Below, in pieces: positions 35,331 through 43,452 of a DNA stretch of 45,172 nucleotides. How positions within the stretch are numbered: position 1 is the first letter of the stretch; every line of letters starts with the position of its first letter. This DNA is from Planktotalea frisia (GTDB lineage: Bacteria; Pseudomonadota; Alphaproteobacteria; Rhodobacterales; Rhodobacteraceae), in the NCBI RefSeq assembly GCF_001890925.1, contig NZ_MLCB01000115.1:1-45172 (forward strand), given 5' to 3'. The translations under genes were made by a program, and so were the position numbers. The notes below the pieces were generated by a model. It ran no database searches, was not told the origin of the DNA, and saw only the letters and a list, made by a program, of their open reading frames with translations.

Positions 35331-35442
35331 ACGTATCGCACTTGCGCGTCATCCATTGGGGACATCTCTTAACAAAACCTAAATTGAATCAACAGGTTTC
35401 GCGGCTAAATCTCCCGCCCTTTTAGAGGCCACCTAAATGGCT

Positions 35443-35503
35443 TCCTCTCTTTCTAAATATCCCGGGGGAGGTCGATCTTGATCGAGCGGGGGCAGCGCCC
35501 CTT
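35443..35503 (-). repeat. GC-rich intergenic repeat, copy 3 (diverged)
   Basis: Read on the minus strand it has AGGGGCGCTGCCCCC, a short CGATC-AA-GATCG hairpin, and then CCCCCGGGATATTTAGAAAG. It shares the CCCCGGGATATTTA block and GAAGAGAG-like tail with copies 1 and 2. It sits in the convergent gap between the broken TauD gene and fpr. Confidence 0.6.
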
Positions 35504-35536
35504 ATGTAGGTGCGTGATTTCACGCACCCATCCAGA

Positions 35537-36385
35537 TCAGTCCAAAAACGCCTTTTCAACCACATAGTGGGCAGGCTTGGAATTCGCGCCTTCCTCAAGC
35601 CCGTATTCCTCAAACATCTCTTTAAGCTCAAGGTTAAACGCGAGATTCCCGCAGATCATTGCGCGGTCACTCTCGGGGTTCAGCTTTGAGACCTCTAGAT
35701 CAGAAAACGCCTCACCTGAACGCATCAAATCGGTGATCCGCCCCATCTTTGGGCTCTCTTCTCGCGTGGTCGTGGGGTAGTATTTGATCTTTTTCCAGAA
35801 ACCCTCACCAATCACCTCATTGAGCAATTCGTCAGTCTTCAAGCCCTCGATCAATTCGCGCCCATAGGTCAACTCACCCGCTTCACGGCATGTGTGGGTG
35901 ATGATCACCTCGTCGTAATCTTCATAGGTCTGTGGCTCGCGCAAAAGCGAGGCAAACGGTGCGAAACCCGTGCCTGTCGCAAAGAACCACAAACGCTTGC
36001 CCGGTAGCAAAGCGTCATGCACCAAAGTGCCAACAGGCTTGGGGCGCATGATCACCTCATCGCCGACCTTGATATGTTGCAAACGAGACGTCAAAGGACC
36101 GTCTTGCACCTTGATCGAATAGAACTCCAACTCTTCACCCCAAGAGGGCGAAGCGATTGAATAGGCACGCAAAAGCGGCTTTGCTTTGCCAGTCTTCTCG
36201 TTCACATCCCCTATGAGGCCGATCATCACGAACTCACCTGAACGAAAGCGCATCGTGTTAGGCCGCGTCATGCGGAACGAGAATAGCTTGTCCGTCCAAT
36301 GAGTGACCGCGGTTATGGTTTGGGCGTCTGGCAATATCGGTGTTGTGGGGGCTTCGGACTGGGTCACGGGCGTCATCTCATTCAT
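35537..36385 (-). CDS. fpr: Ferredoxin-NADP(+) reductase
   Basis: The 282-residue flavoprotein moves electrons between NADPH and ferredoxin. The FAD motif RAYSIAS and the NADP-binding motif FATGTGFAPFASLLR are intact, with the bacterial FPR C-terminus YVVEKAFLD. It could supply reduced ferredoxin to the sulfite reductase upstream and, in principle, to the P450 at 42-43 kb. There is no ribosome binding site; instead an inverted repeat lies 8 nt before the ATG. Confidence 0.93.
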   Translation of the reverse strand: MNEMTPVTQSEAPTTPILPDAQTITAVTHWTDKLFSFRMTRPNTMRFRSGEFVMIGLIGDVNEKTGKAKPLLRAYSIASPSWGEELEFYSIKVQDGPLTSRLQHIKVGDEVIMRPKPVGTLVHDALLPGKRLWFFATGTGFAPFASLLREPQTYEDYDEVIITHTCREAGELTYGRELIEGLKTDELLNEVIGEGFWKKIKYYPTTTREESPKMGRITDLMRSGEAFSDLEVSKLNPESDRAMICGNLAFNLELKEMFEEYGLEEGANSKPAHYVVEKAFLD

Positions 36386-36393
36386 GTGTGTAC

Positions 36394-36414
36394 AAACGGA
36401 ATATATCTCCGTTT
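36394..36414. promoter_or_regulatory. Inverted repeat in the fpr leader
   Basis: AAACGGA (36394-36400) and TCCGTTT (36408-36414) are perfect inverted copies with a 7-nt spacer containing ATATAT. It lies 8 nt upstream of the fpr ATG, where a ribosome binding site would be, so it may be an operator overlapping the promoter or an RNA hairpin controlling translation. Confidence 0.45.
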
Positions 36415-36496
36415 CCTCATGTAATAGGGTTTCATGCGTTTGGGAAGGGCGCGGGGCACCCTTCGTTGCTGTCGCGTCATTTGATCGCGCTAGACT

Positions 36497-36880
36497 TTAG
36501 CCGCGCAGGCGGGCCTGATAATCATCCGCTTGCCAATCTGCACGTGCGATCCAATCGGGTTCGGGTTGGCGGGTTGCGAGACTGTCGTCGATCTCGACCT
36601 CATCAAATCCCGCACGCCGTGCCATGGCGTATTGATCCGCGATCACATGGCCTTTCGCGCGCAAACGTTTTTTGAACCCACGCAGGCGCAATTGCCGCGC
36701 GATGGTCAAGCCACGACCGTCCGAGAAATTCGGGAAATCAACACGGATCATTTCAACACTGTCAGGGATTTCAAGCGCAGTCGGGTCAACGTCTGACGCC
36801 AGATCAAGCGCAATCGCGCCGTCATATGCGTGTTGCCAATCATCCGCGCCAAATCCAATATCCGTTACCAAAATCGTCAT
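36497..36880 (-). CDS. DUF934 protein, sulfite-reductase-associated
   Basis: The 127-residue protein has the DUF934 pattern: FPNFSDGRGLTIARQLR and GHVIADQYAMARRAGFDE. Genes of this family travel with assimilatory sulfite reductase genes; a role in sulfur assimilation is inferred, mechanism unknown. The ATG at 36880 overlaps the cysH stop by 4 nt. Confidence 0.9.
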   Translation of the reverse strand: MTILVTDIGFGADDWQHAYDGAIALDLASDVDPTALEIPDSVEMIRVDFPNFSDGRGLTIARQLRLRGFKKRLRAKGHVIADQYAMARRAGFDEVEIDDSLATRQPEPDWIARADWQADDYQARLRG

Positions 36881-37623
36881 AGCGTTACTTCCTGATTGAT
36901 CGGTCCACGCACTGCGCGCCCGTTGATGAAATGTATGCCACATTCGGCCTTTTGTGATCCACGCCAGCGTCCTGCGCGCGGGTCTTCGCCTGCGGCAACG
37001 GGGCTGGTACAAGGCGCGCAGCCGATGGAGAGATAGCCCTTGGCCAACAAGGGATGTTTGGGCAGGCGGTTTTCTTCCATGTAGTCACGCAGATCATGGG
37101 GCGACCAATGGGCGAGCGGGTTTACCTTGATCACGCCTGTTTTTGTATCGGCTTCAAACACCTCGATCTTGCTGCGCGCACCGCCCTGAAACCGTTTGCG
37201 ACCAGTGATCAGCGCAGAGAGGTTCGGTATTGCTGCCAAGGCCTGTTCCAGCGGATCGGTTTTGCGCAAAGCGCAGCAGGCGTCGCTGTCTTGTTCATGC
37301 AAACGGCCCTTTGGATCACTGGATTTCAACGCTTTGGGAGCAGGCGAAATGATGCGCACATTGCGCAGGTTCAATCGCTCGCTTAGCTCTTGTTGGTAGA
37401 CCAGCGTTTCGGTGAAATGTTTGCCTGTATCCAAAAACACCACAGGCAAATCTGGTTTGGTTAGGGCCAGAAGATGCAACAAGACAGCCGCCTCTGTACC
37501 AAAGCTGGAGACGAGCGCGATGCTCCCAAGTTCTGGCGCATCCACCGCAACCCGCAACGCCTGTTCAGCGCTGCAGGACGTCAGGCGTGCGTTCAGTTTG
37601 CGCGCGAGGGGGTCAAGCTGCAT
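36877..37623 (-). CDS. cysH: Assimilatory adenylyl-sulfate (APS/PAPS) reductase
   Basis: It reduces activated sulfate to sulfite. The 248-residue protein has the SSFGTEAAVLLHL P-loop-like motif, the CCALRK pair, the GCAPCT pair and ECGIH with the redox Cys. The extra CC and CxxC motifs ligate a 4Fe-4S cluster, typical of APS-using enzymes. The ATG at 37623 overlaps the end of cysI by 11 nt; the frame extends further to 37893 but without homology. Confidence 0.93.
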   Translation of the reverse strand: MQLDPLARKLNARLTSCSAEQALRVAVDAPELGSIALVSSFGTEAAVLLHLLALTKPDLPVVFLDTGKHFTETLVYQQELSERLNLRNVRIISPAPKALKSSDPKGRLHEQDSDACCALRKTDPLEQALAAIPNLSALITGRKRFQGGARSKIEVFEADTKTGVIKVNPLAHWSPHDLRDYMEENRLPKHPLLAKGYLSIGCAPCTSPVAAGEDPRAGRWRGSQKAECGIHFINGRAVRGPINQEVTL

Positions 37624-39280
37624 TTGCCTGCGCTTTTTCAGGATAAAGCGCGGCTTTGAACGGCGCCATGCCGAGACGACGGTAAGTCTGTATGAACGTT
37701 TCCTCGGCGTCCGAGCGGAAATCGAGGTAGTTCTCAACCAGCCGTTCAATCGCAGGAATAATGTCATCCGCGCTAAAGCCCGGACCCGCACGTTCACCAA
37801 TCGCCGCCGTTTCCGTATGATCACCGCCAAGCGTGATCTGATAACTCTCAACCCCAGCACGATCGAGGCCAAGAATACCGATATGCGCCACATGGTGATG
37901 CCCGCAGGCGTTGATGCAGCCGGAGATTTTGATCTTCAATCCGCCAATCTCATGCTCTAGTTTCAACTCGTCAAAACGGGTCGCGATTTGTTGCGCGATT
38001 GGGATGGAGCGTGCTGTCGCCAGAGCGCAATAATCCATTCCGGGGCAAGCGATAATGTCAGAGATCAGACCGATGTTGGCAGTTCCCAGACCGTTCGCTT
38101 TGAGGATTTTGTGCACTTCAGGTAGGTCGGATTTATGCACGTGCGGCAGGATCACGTTCTGTTCATGACTAATGCGCAATTCGTCATGGCCAAAGCGCGC
38201 CGCGAGATCCGCAAGGACGCGCATCTGATCGGCACTCGCATCGCCGGGCGTCGCGCCATGGGCTTTCATCGAGACGGTGACGATGGAATATCCATCCGCC
38301 TTGTGCGCGTGCAGATTTGTGTCGCTCCATGCGCGAAACACCGGATCTTGGGCGCGCGATTTTTCAAAAATCGCAATATCACCTTTTTTGAAAAAAGGCG
38401 GCGCGAATTGAGAGTTGATTTCGTCGAGCAGCGCTTGATCGAACCCGCTAAATCGCGCTTTGATATCAACAAAACGCTCATTGACGAGATCACGGATCTT
38501 TTCCAAGCCATTCTCATGCACGGTGATTTTGATGCGCGCTTTGTACTTGTTATCGCGTCTTCCAAGCAGATTATAAACGCTCACAATTGCCTCAAGGTAG
38601 GGCAGTAAATCTTCTCGCGGCAAGAAATCAGCAATGACTTTGCCAAGCATCGGCGTGCGTCCCAAACCACCACCTACGATGACCTCAAAACCTGCAACGC
38701 CGTTACGCTCGACCATGCGCAAGCCAATATCATGGGCGCGCGTCACCGCGCGATCACTCTCGGAACCGGTCACCGCAACTTTGAATTTGCGTGGCAGGAA
38801 CTGGAATTCAGGGTGGTCTGTAGACCATTGACGGATCAACTCGGCCACAGGACGCGGATCAGCGATTTCATCGGCAGCGGCACCTGCGAAATGATCCGCA
38901 GTCACGTTGCGGATGGTGTTGCCAGAGGTCTGGATCGCGTGCATCTCAACCGTTCCAAGATCGTCGAGCATGTCAGGAATATCGCGTAATTCAGGCCAGT
39001 TATACTGGATATTCTGACGGGTTGTGAAATGACCATAGCCCTTGTCATACTTCTCGGCGAGGTGCGCGAGCATATTCATTTGCGCACTATTCAACGTGCC
39101 ATAAGGAATAGCGACACGCAGCATGTAAGCGTGTAGTTGCAGGTAAACGCCGTTCATCAGGCGAAGCGGTTTGAACTCATCTTCGGTCAAATGACCGGCG
39201 ATGCGGCGCTCCACTTGCGCGCGGAACTGTGCGTTGCGCGAGGCGAGAAAATTTTTGTCGAACTCAGAATAAGCGTACAT
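37613..39280 (-). CDS. cysI: Nitrite/sulfite reductase (assimilatory, sirohaem)
   Basis: The 555-residue enzyme reduces sulfite to sulfide with six electrons, using sirohaem and a 4Fe-4S cluster. It has two ferredoxin-like half-domains (KGYGHFTTRQNIQYNW, GSESDRAVTRAHD) and the cluster cysteines CPGMDYC and CINAC near the C-terminus. CAGGAGC precedes the ATG, which shares one base with the DUF2849 stop. Its position between cysG and cysH argues for sulfite, not nitrite, as substrate. Confidence 0.93.
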   Translation of the reverse strand: MYAYSEFDKNFLASRNAQFRAQVERRIAGHLTEDEFKPLRLMNGVYLQLHAYMLRVAIPYGTLNSAQMNMLAHLAEKYDKGYGHFTTRQNIQYNWPELRDIPDMLDDLGTVEMHAIQTSGNTIRNVTADHFAGAAADEIADPRPVAELIRQWSTDHPEFQFLPRKFKVAVTGSESDRAVTRAHDIGLRMVERNGVAGFEVIVGGGLGRTPMLGKVIADFLPREDLLPYLEAIVSVYNLLGRRDNKYKARIKITVHENGLEKIRDLVNERFVDIKARFSGFDQALLDEINSQFAPPFFKKGDIAIFEKSRAQDPVFRAWSDTNLHAHKADGYSIVTVSMKAHGATPGDASADQMRVLADLAARFGHDELRISHEQNVILPHVHKSDLPEVHKILKANGLGTANIGLISDIIACPGMDYCALATARSIPIAQQIATRFDELKLEHEIGGLKIKISGCINACGHHHVAHIGILGLDRAGVESYQITLGGDHTETAAIGERAGPGFSADDIIPAIERLVENYLDFRSDAEETFIQTYRRLGMAPFKAALYPEKAQANAA

Positions 39281-39579
39281 CAGAATTGCTCCTGTTTGCC
39301 GTGTGCGTAATTGGAGGGGCCTTTGCGGCGAAACGCTTCGCGAAAATGACTGGGCTCTGGGCCATCTGGCCCGTCTTTCATATCCGCAAGGTAAGCTCCG
39401 ACAACGATGCCTGTTTGCGCTTCAGCTTGAAGAAGACGCAGGTCTGCATCAGCGTCATCTGTCAACAAAATCGCGTCTTTCAGATCGCGCGTCCATGTGT
39501 CGATGTTGGTAAGGTAGACCACATCGCCCTCTAAAAGGGCGTTGGCGGTGACGACTTTGGGTGTGAAATGATGCGGCAT
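39280..39579 (-). CDS. DUF2849 protein of the cys operon
   Basis: This 99-residue protein matches the small DUF2849 family (VVTANALLEGDVVYLT near the start), regularly found between cysG and cysI in alphaproteobacteria. It shares one base with each neighbour (TAATG, TGATG), so it is strictly coupled. Function unknown; possibly an assembly or electron-delivery accessory. Confidence 0.88.
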   Translation of the reverse strand: MPHHFTPKVVTANALLEGDVVYLTNIDTWTRDLKDAILLTDDADADLRLLQAEAQTGIVVGAYLADMKDGPDGPEPSHFREAFRRKGPSNYAHGKQEQF

Positions 39580-40958
39580 TATGCGAATTCCTCTTGTGGA
39601 AGATCAGCGAGTGAATTGGCGGCGTCGCGCGGGGCGAGGCCGATGAAAATGACGGCGGGGCCGGTGACGGCTGTGACATCTGCGAGGGTTTCGAGTGTCG
39701 CTGGAATGATACGTTGATCAGGTCGTGAGGCGTTTTCGATCAGAGTAACAGGCGTAAGGCGATCAGCCCCATGCATGAGCAAACGCCCTTGCACAAAGCG
39801 CGCGGCTTTCTTGCCCATGTAGATAGCCGCGACAGCGTCAGGTTTTGCGAGGGACGCCCAATCGTGATCGGCAAAGCCTTTCATGTCGTGACCTGTCAAG
39901 AACCGCACTGAGCCGTTGCGCCCACGGCGCGTAAAACTTTGCCCAATGCTTGCCACAGCAGCAGAGGCGGCGGTGATGCCGGGGATAATTGAGTAAGCGA
40001 TATTATGGGCTGCACAGGTTTCGATTTCTTCATCAAGGCGCCCAAAGATGGTGGGATCGCCAGACTTGAGACGCACGACTTGCGCGCCGTTTTGGGTGTG
40101 CTCTGCGATGAGGGCGTTGATGCGGGTTTGGCTCATGGAGGGGCCGAACCCCTCCTTGCCGGCATCGACAATCAGGGCCTCGCGGCGGGCGAGTTCGAGG
40201 ATTTCGCCAGTAACCAAACGGTCGTGGATGATCACATCCGCCTCAACAATCGCCTTGCGCGCTTTGAGGGTCAACAGTTCTGGATCACCGGGGCCCGCGC
40301 CGACGAAGGCGACATGCGCGTCGCGAGGTTTCTGTGCAATGTGCTTGGCGAGCGTGGTGTCGAGCGCGGATTGGATGTCTGCGTTACTGTCCGCTTTGGG
40401 ACCGCTGTTGAAGTAATAATCGCGCCAGAAATCACGGCGCGCGCGGCCCATGGGGAGGGCGTCAGCGGCTTTGCGAAAGGACTTACCGATGCGCGCGAGG
40501 GTGCCGAGCTTTTGCGGTAAGCGCTCTTCCAAATCCGCCTTGATTGCGCGGGCGAGAACGGGCGCTGCACCTTCGGTTCCGATCGCGATTGTGACGGGGT
40601 CTCGGTCAACGATGGCGGGGGTAATGAACTGGCTATCCCCAAGATTATCCACGATATTTACCATCGCACCATCTGCACGGGCGATTTGCGAGGTGCGCGC
40701 ATCAAGCGCGTCGTCTTCATCAGCTGCATAGGCGAGAACGGCGCACATAGCATCGCCTGGCTCGATCTGTCGCGGGATATATGTGAGCTTGCCTGAGGCG
40801 TGCCACTGTTTGATTTCAGGCGCGGCATTCGGACCGAACACCGTGATATGCGCTGTGGTTTTGAGAAGGAGGCGGAGCTTGGCGAGCGCGGCGTCACCGC
40901 CCCCTGAGAGGATCACGCGGCGGCCAGCGAGGGCGACGAATATTGGGAAATGATCCAT
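39579..40958 (-). CDS. cysG: Sirohaem synthase
   Basis: The 459-residue protein makes sirohaem for the sulfite reductase. The N-terminal part (HFPIFVALAGRRVILSGGG) is the precorrin-2 dehydrogenase/ferrochelatase domain, and the C-terminal part (HVAFVGAGPGDPELLTLKA, VVRLKSGDPTIFGR) is the uroporphyrinogen-III methyltransferase. AGGA before the ATG at 40958 supports this start over 40991. It is the first gene of the cys operon, divergent from the Lrp-type regulator. Confidence 0.95.
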   Translation of the reverse strand: MDHFPIFVALAGRRVILSGGGDAALAKLRLLLKTTAHITVFGPNAAPEIKQWHASGKLTYIPRQIEPGDAMCAVLAYAADEDDALDARTSQIARADGAMVNIVDNLGDSQFITPAIVDRDPVTIAIGTEGAAPVLARAIKADLEERLPQKLGTLARIGKSFRKAADALPMGRARRDFWRDYYFNSGPKADSNADIQSALDTTLAKHIAQKPRDAHVAFVGAGPGDPELLTLKARKAIVEADVIIHDRLVTGEILELARREALIVDAGKEGFGPSMSQTRINALIAEHTQNGAQVVRLKSGDPTIFGRLDEEIETCAAHNIAYSIIPGITAASAAVASIGQSFTRRGRNGSVRFLTGHDMKGFADHDWASLAKPDAVAAIYMGKKAARFVQGRLLMHGADRLTPVTLIENASRPDQRIIPATLETLADVTAVTGPAVIFIGLAPRDAANSLADLPQEEFA

Positions 40959-41049
40959 GAGGCTGTTCCTGCGTTCTGTTTCTGCGTCCAATATAGGAAA
41001 AAGTTCTGATATGTTGCTAGATACCTGGGTTTGATAGGGACAATGTTTT

Positions 41050-41061
41050 GCAATGAGTTGC
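41050..41061. promoter_or_regulatory. Possible operator between cysG and the Lrp-type regulator
   Basis: GCAA-TGAG-TTGC inverted repeat in the 142-nt divergent gap. Short, so weak evidence on its own; the position would allow control of both directions. Confidence 0.25.
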
Positions 41062-41100
41062 TTTGTGGAGTATGTGTTCTAAAACGCTGGAGGAATACGA

Positions 41101-41562
41101 ATGTCTGTTCGGATTGATGAGACGGATCGAAAAATCTTACGCGCGTTGCAAGTGGATGCAGACCGTTCGCTCGATGAGATTGCGCGCGAAGTAGGCTCTT
41201 CCAAGACGCCCGTGTGGAACCGGATTCGCAAAATGCGCGAGGCCGGTATTATTGGGGCACAAACCGTGAAACTGGACGCAGAAGCGCTTGGATTCGAAGC
41301 GTGTTTCTTCGTTTTGATCCGCACGTCAGAGCATGATGCGAATTGGCAGGCGGCGTTTTTGAAAGCGCTGTTGGATCGCGCAGAGGTGCAAGAGGCGCAT
41401 CGTTTGGCCGGCGATATTGACTATATTCTAAAGGTGCGTGTGCAGAATGCGCGCGCGTATGATGTATTTTATCAGGCGCTGATTTCAGAGGTAAAAGTGC
41501 ATAACGTTACAGCGCTTTTGTCGATGGAAGAGATAAAGAGCACGACTGCGCTGCCTTTGTAG
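41101..41562 (+). CDS. Lrp/AsnC-family transcriptional regulator
   Basis: The 153-residue protein has an N-terminal helix-turn-helix (DETDRKILRALQVDADRSLD onward, with EVGSSKTPVWNRIRKM) and a C-terminal RAM ligand-binding domain (AGDIDYILKV). GGAGGAA precedes the ATG. It is divergent from cysG, so it probably controls the sulfate-assimilation operon, perhaps in response to cysteine or a related amino acid; that is inferred from position. Confidence 0.9.
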   Translation: MSVRIDETDRKILRALQVDADRSLDEIAREVGSSKTPVWNRIRKMREAGIIGAQTVKLDAEALGFEACFFVLIRTSEHDANWQAAFLKALLDRAEVQEAHRLAGDIDYILKVRVQNARAYDVFYQALISEVKVHNVTALLSMEEIKSTTALPL

Positions 41563-41593
41563 GGTTTCGAATTGCTGCCGCAATCCGACAAGG

Positions 41594-41639
41594 GCGAGGG
41601 GCCAGCCCCTCGTGCTCCCCGGGATACTTATGAAGAGAG
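41594..41639 (+). repeat. GC-rich intergenic repeat, copy 2
   Basis: GCGAGGGGCCAGCCCCTCG, then CTCCCCGGGATACTTATGAA and GAGAGG: close to copy 1 at 27289-27334. It lies in the convergent gap between the regulator and the secreted-protein gene. Confidence 0.75.
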
Positions 41640-41646
41640 GAAGATG

Positions 41647-42153
41647 TTAGTTTTCACGGTTTTGGCCGAGGGTTTGGAAAACGGGTGTGAGTTTTTGAGC
41701 GAGGCCTTGGGACAAGGCGTTTGCGATATAGGATTGATCGCCCGCGCCGAGGCCGGAATCTTCCCAAAGGATCAGCCGCCCTTGCGCGGTTTCTTTGTAA
41801 AGTGAGAGCCAGACAGACATCGTTGGTGGATCAATTGAGCCGCGCAAGTAAGCTGTTAGATAGACTGAATTGGCTATGTCTGCTTCGGCCGGTGGGCGCA
41901 AGAAGACGTCATTGCCAAAGCCCCATTCGGTTCGACCTAAGCCGATATGTTTGAGGCCTTCTGCACGAACCATTGGATCGATACGTATCAACAAATCATC
42001 GCAGCCGGCATTGGCAAAGGCTGCGCGCGTGAGGCTGACGCATTGGGTGATGACGGTGTCGAACCCTTTGGCTTTTTGCGCGCTGAGAATGCGTTCTTGG
42101 GCTGTCGCGGGCAGTGCCAGTGTGCAGAAAAAAGCAAATATGATGCGTTGCAT
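41647..42153 (-). CDS. Small secreted protein of unknown function
   Basis: The ATG at 42153 has TAGGAGA upstream. The 168-residue product has a classical signal peptide (about 1-17, cleavage near ATA-QE). Two cysteines in the mature part (VITQCVSL and NAGCDDL) could form a disulfide. No family is recognised. The gene runs in the same direction as the P450 gene upstream but with 74 nt between. Confidence 0.7.
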   Translation of the reverse strand: MQRIIFAFFCTLALPATAQERILSAQKAKGFDTVITQCVSLTRAAFANAGCDDLLIRIDPMVRAEGLKHIGLGRTEWGFGNDVFLRPPAEADIANSVYLTAYLRGSIDPPTMSVWLSLYKETAQGRLILWEDSGLGAGDQSYIANALSQGLAQKLTPVFQTLGQNREN

Positions 42154-42227
42154 GTGAAATCTCCTAAAGGCTAAATCCGTAAGAGGAGCCGCGATCACGC
42201 GGAGCTGTCAAGTCTGCCGCGTCAAAG

Positions 42228-43406
42228 TTAGGCGCGCAGCATAAGACTTTCTAATCCATGGAAATGGTAGAGATTGGCGTATTTGGGTGGCTCTGTGATG
42301 CGCAAATTAGGAAAATGGCGAAACAGCTTGGGGATGCTCACGCGTAGTTCAAGCCGCGCAAGAGGGGCACCGACGCAGAAATGCAAACCGCCGCCAAAAC
42401 TGGTGTTAGTAAGAATTTTGCGGGTCGGATCGAAGCTGTCTGGATCACTCCATTGCAGTGAATCACGGTTGGCGGCAGCCAACATCAAGGCGATCTCATC
42501 TCCGCGTTTGAACGTATGACCGTCGAGTTCCATATCCGCGTAGCAATAGCGCGTGAACACATGAAGGGGCGGGTCAAAGCGCAGAATCTCTTCGACGGTT
42601 TGATCTATCGTGCTGTCTTGCAATGCGCTGAGCGGCGTGCGCGTTTCGAGAAGCGTTTTGACGCCATTGCCGATGGTATGCACGGTCGCTTCGTGCCCTG
42701 CATTGAGGAGCAAGATGCACGTGGTGATCAGCTCATCCATACTGAGTTTGTCGCCGTTTTCTTCGGCACTCAGAAGTTGCGTAATAAGGTCATCGCCTGG
42801 GGTTTGGCGCTTCTGTTCTGCAAAGCTTCGAATGAAATCCGCAAATTCTGAGGAGGCGCGCGCGGCGCGGTCTTCTATCGCGCGGTCGCGGCGGGCTTGA
42901 TACATCGCAACCATATCATTTGACCACGTAAGAAATTGATCAGAAATAGTTTCTGGCACGCCGAGCAGGCGACAGATGATAATGACGGGAATAGGCGTCG
43001 CGTAGTGTTTGATCAGATCAAAGGGTTCGTCTTGGGGCAACTTGTCGAGCAGATCATCGCAGAGTGCGTCAATCTCTGGCGCAAGTTCTTTGATGCGGCG
43101 AGACGTAAAGGCGCGCAAAACCAAAGAGCGCAAACGCGTGTGACGGGGTGGTTCCAGTTCTAGCATGGAGTGCGCTTCGATTGCGTAGAATGGCGCGAGG
43201 TGTGGGGCAAAATCGATAGGTTCCAAAGGTTCGCGACCAAAGCGACGATCCTTGAGAATTTGCGCAACAAGGGCATGACTGAACACTGCTTTCATCCCAT
43301 AGGCAGGCCAATGATGGACCGCAGCGCGATTGCGCGCGGCCGCATAGGCTGGGTAGGGGTTTTGCACAAAGGCAGGTTCGGTCGGGAGTTGATGCCATTC
43401 TGTCAT
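42228..43406 (-). CDS. Cytochrome P450
   Basis: The 392-residue soluble bacterial P450 has the I-helix motif AGHEAT, ExxR (EILR) and the haem-ligand loop FGGGLHFCVGAPLARLEL. Together with its size this suggests a class that takes electrons from a ferredoxin and reductase. No ferredoxin is adjacent; fpr is about 6 kb away. The substrate is unknown. The ATG at 43406 is chosen; the frame is open to 43442. Confidence 0.93.
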   Translation of the reverse strand: MTEWHQLPTEPAFVQNPYPAYAAARNRAAVHHWPAYGMKAVFSHALVAQILKDRRFGREPLEPIDFAPHLAPFYAIEAHSMLELEPPRHTRLRSLVLRAFTSRRIKELAPEIDALCDDLLDKLPQDEPFDLIKHYATPIPVIIICRLLGVPETISDQFLTWSNDMVAMYQARRDRAIEDRAARASSEFADFIRSFAEQKRQTPGDDLITQLLSAEENGDKLSMDELITTCILLLNAGHEATVHTIGNGVKTLLETRTPLSALQDSTIDQTVEEILRFDPPLHVFTRYCYADMELDGHTFKRGDEIALMLAAANRDSLQWSDPDSFDPTRKILTNTSFGGGLHFCVGAPLARLELRVSIPKLFRHFPNLRITEPPKYANLYHFHGLESLMLRA

Positions 43407-43452
43407 GAGCGCAGCTTTGAAGCGATGCGCGCAGCTTGGCAAGTCCTAGGTG

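Noticed and set aside
38356-38398. Two perfect AT-rich palindromes inside cysI (38356-38374 and 38382-38398), spaced like the gene-end pairs
   Set aside because: They lack the CTAG core, lie in conserved coding sequence without an insertion, and are explained by Lys/Phe codons.
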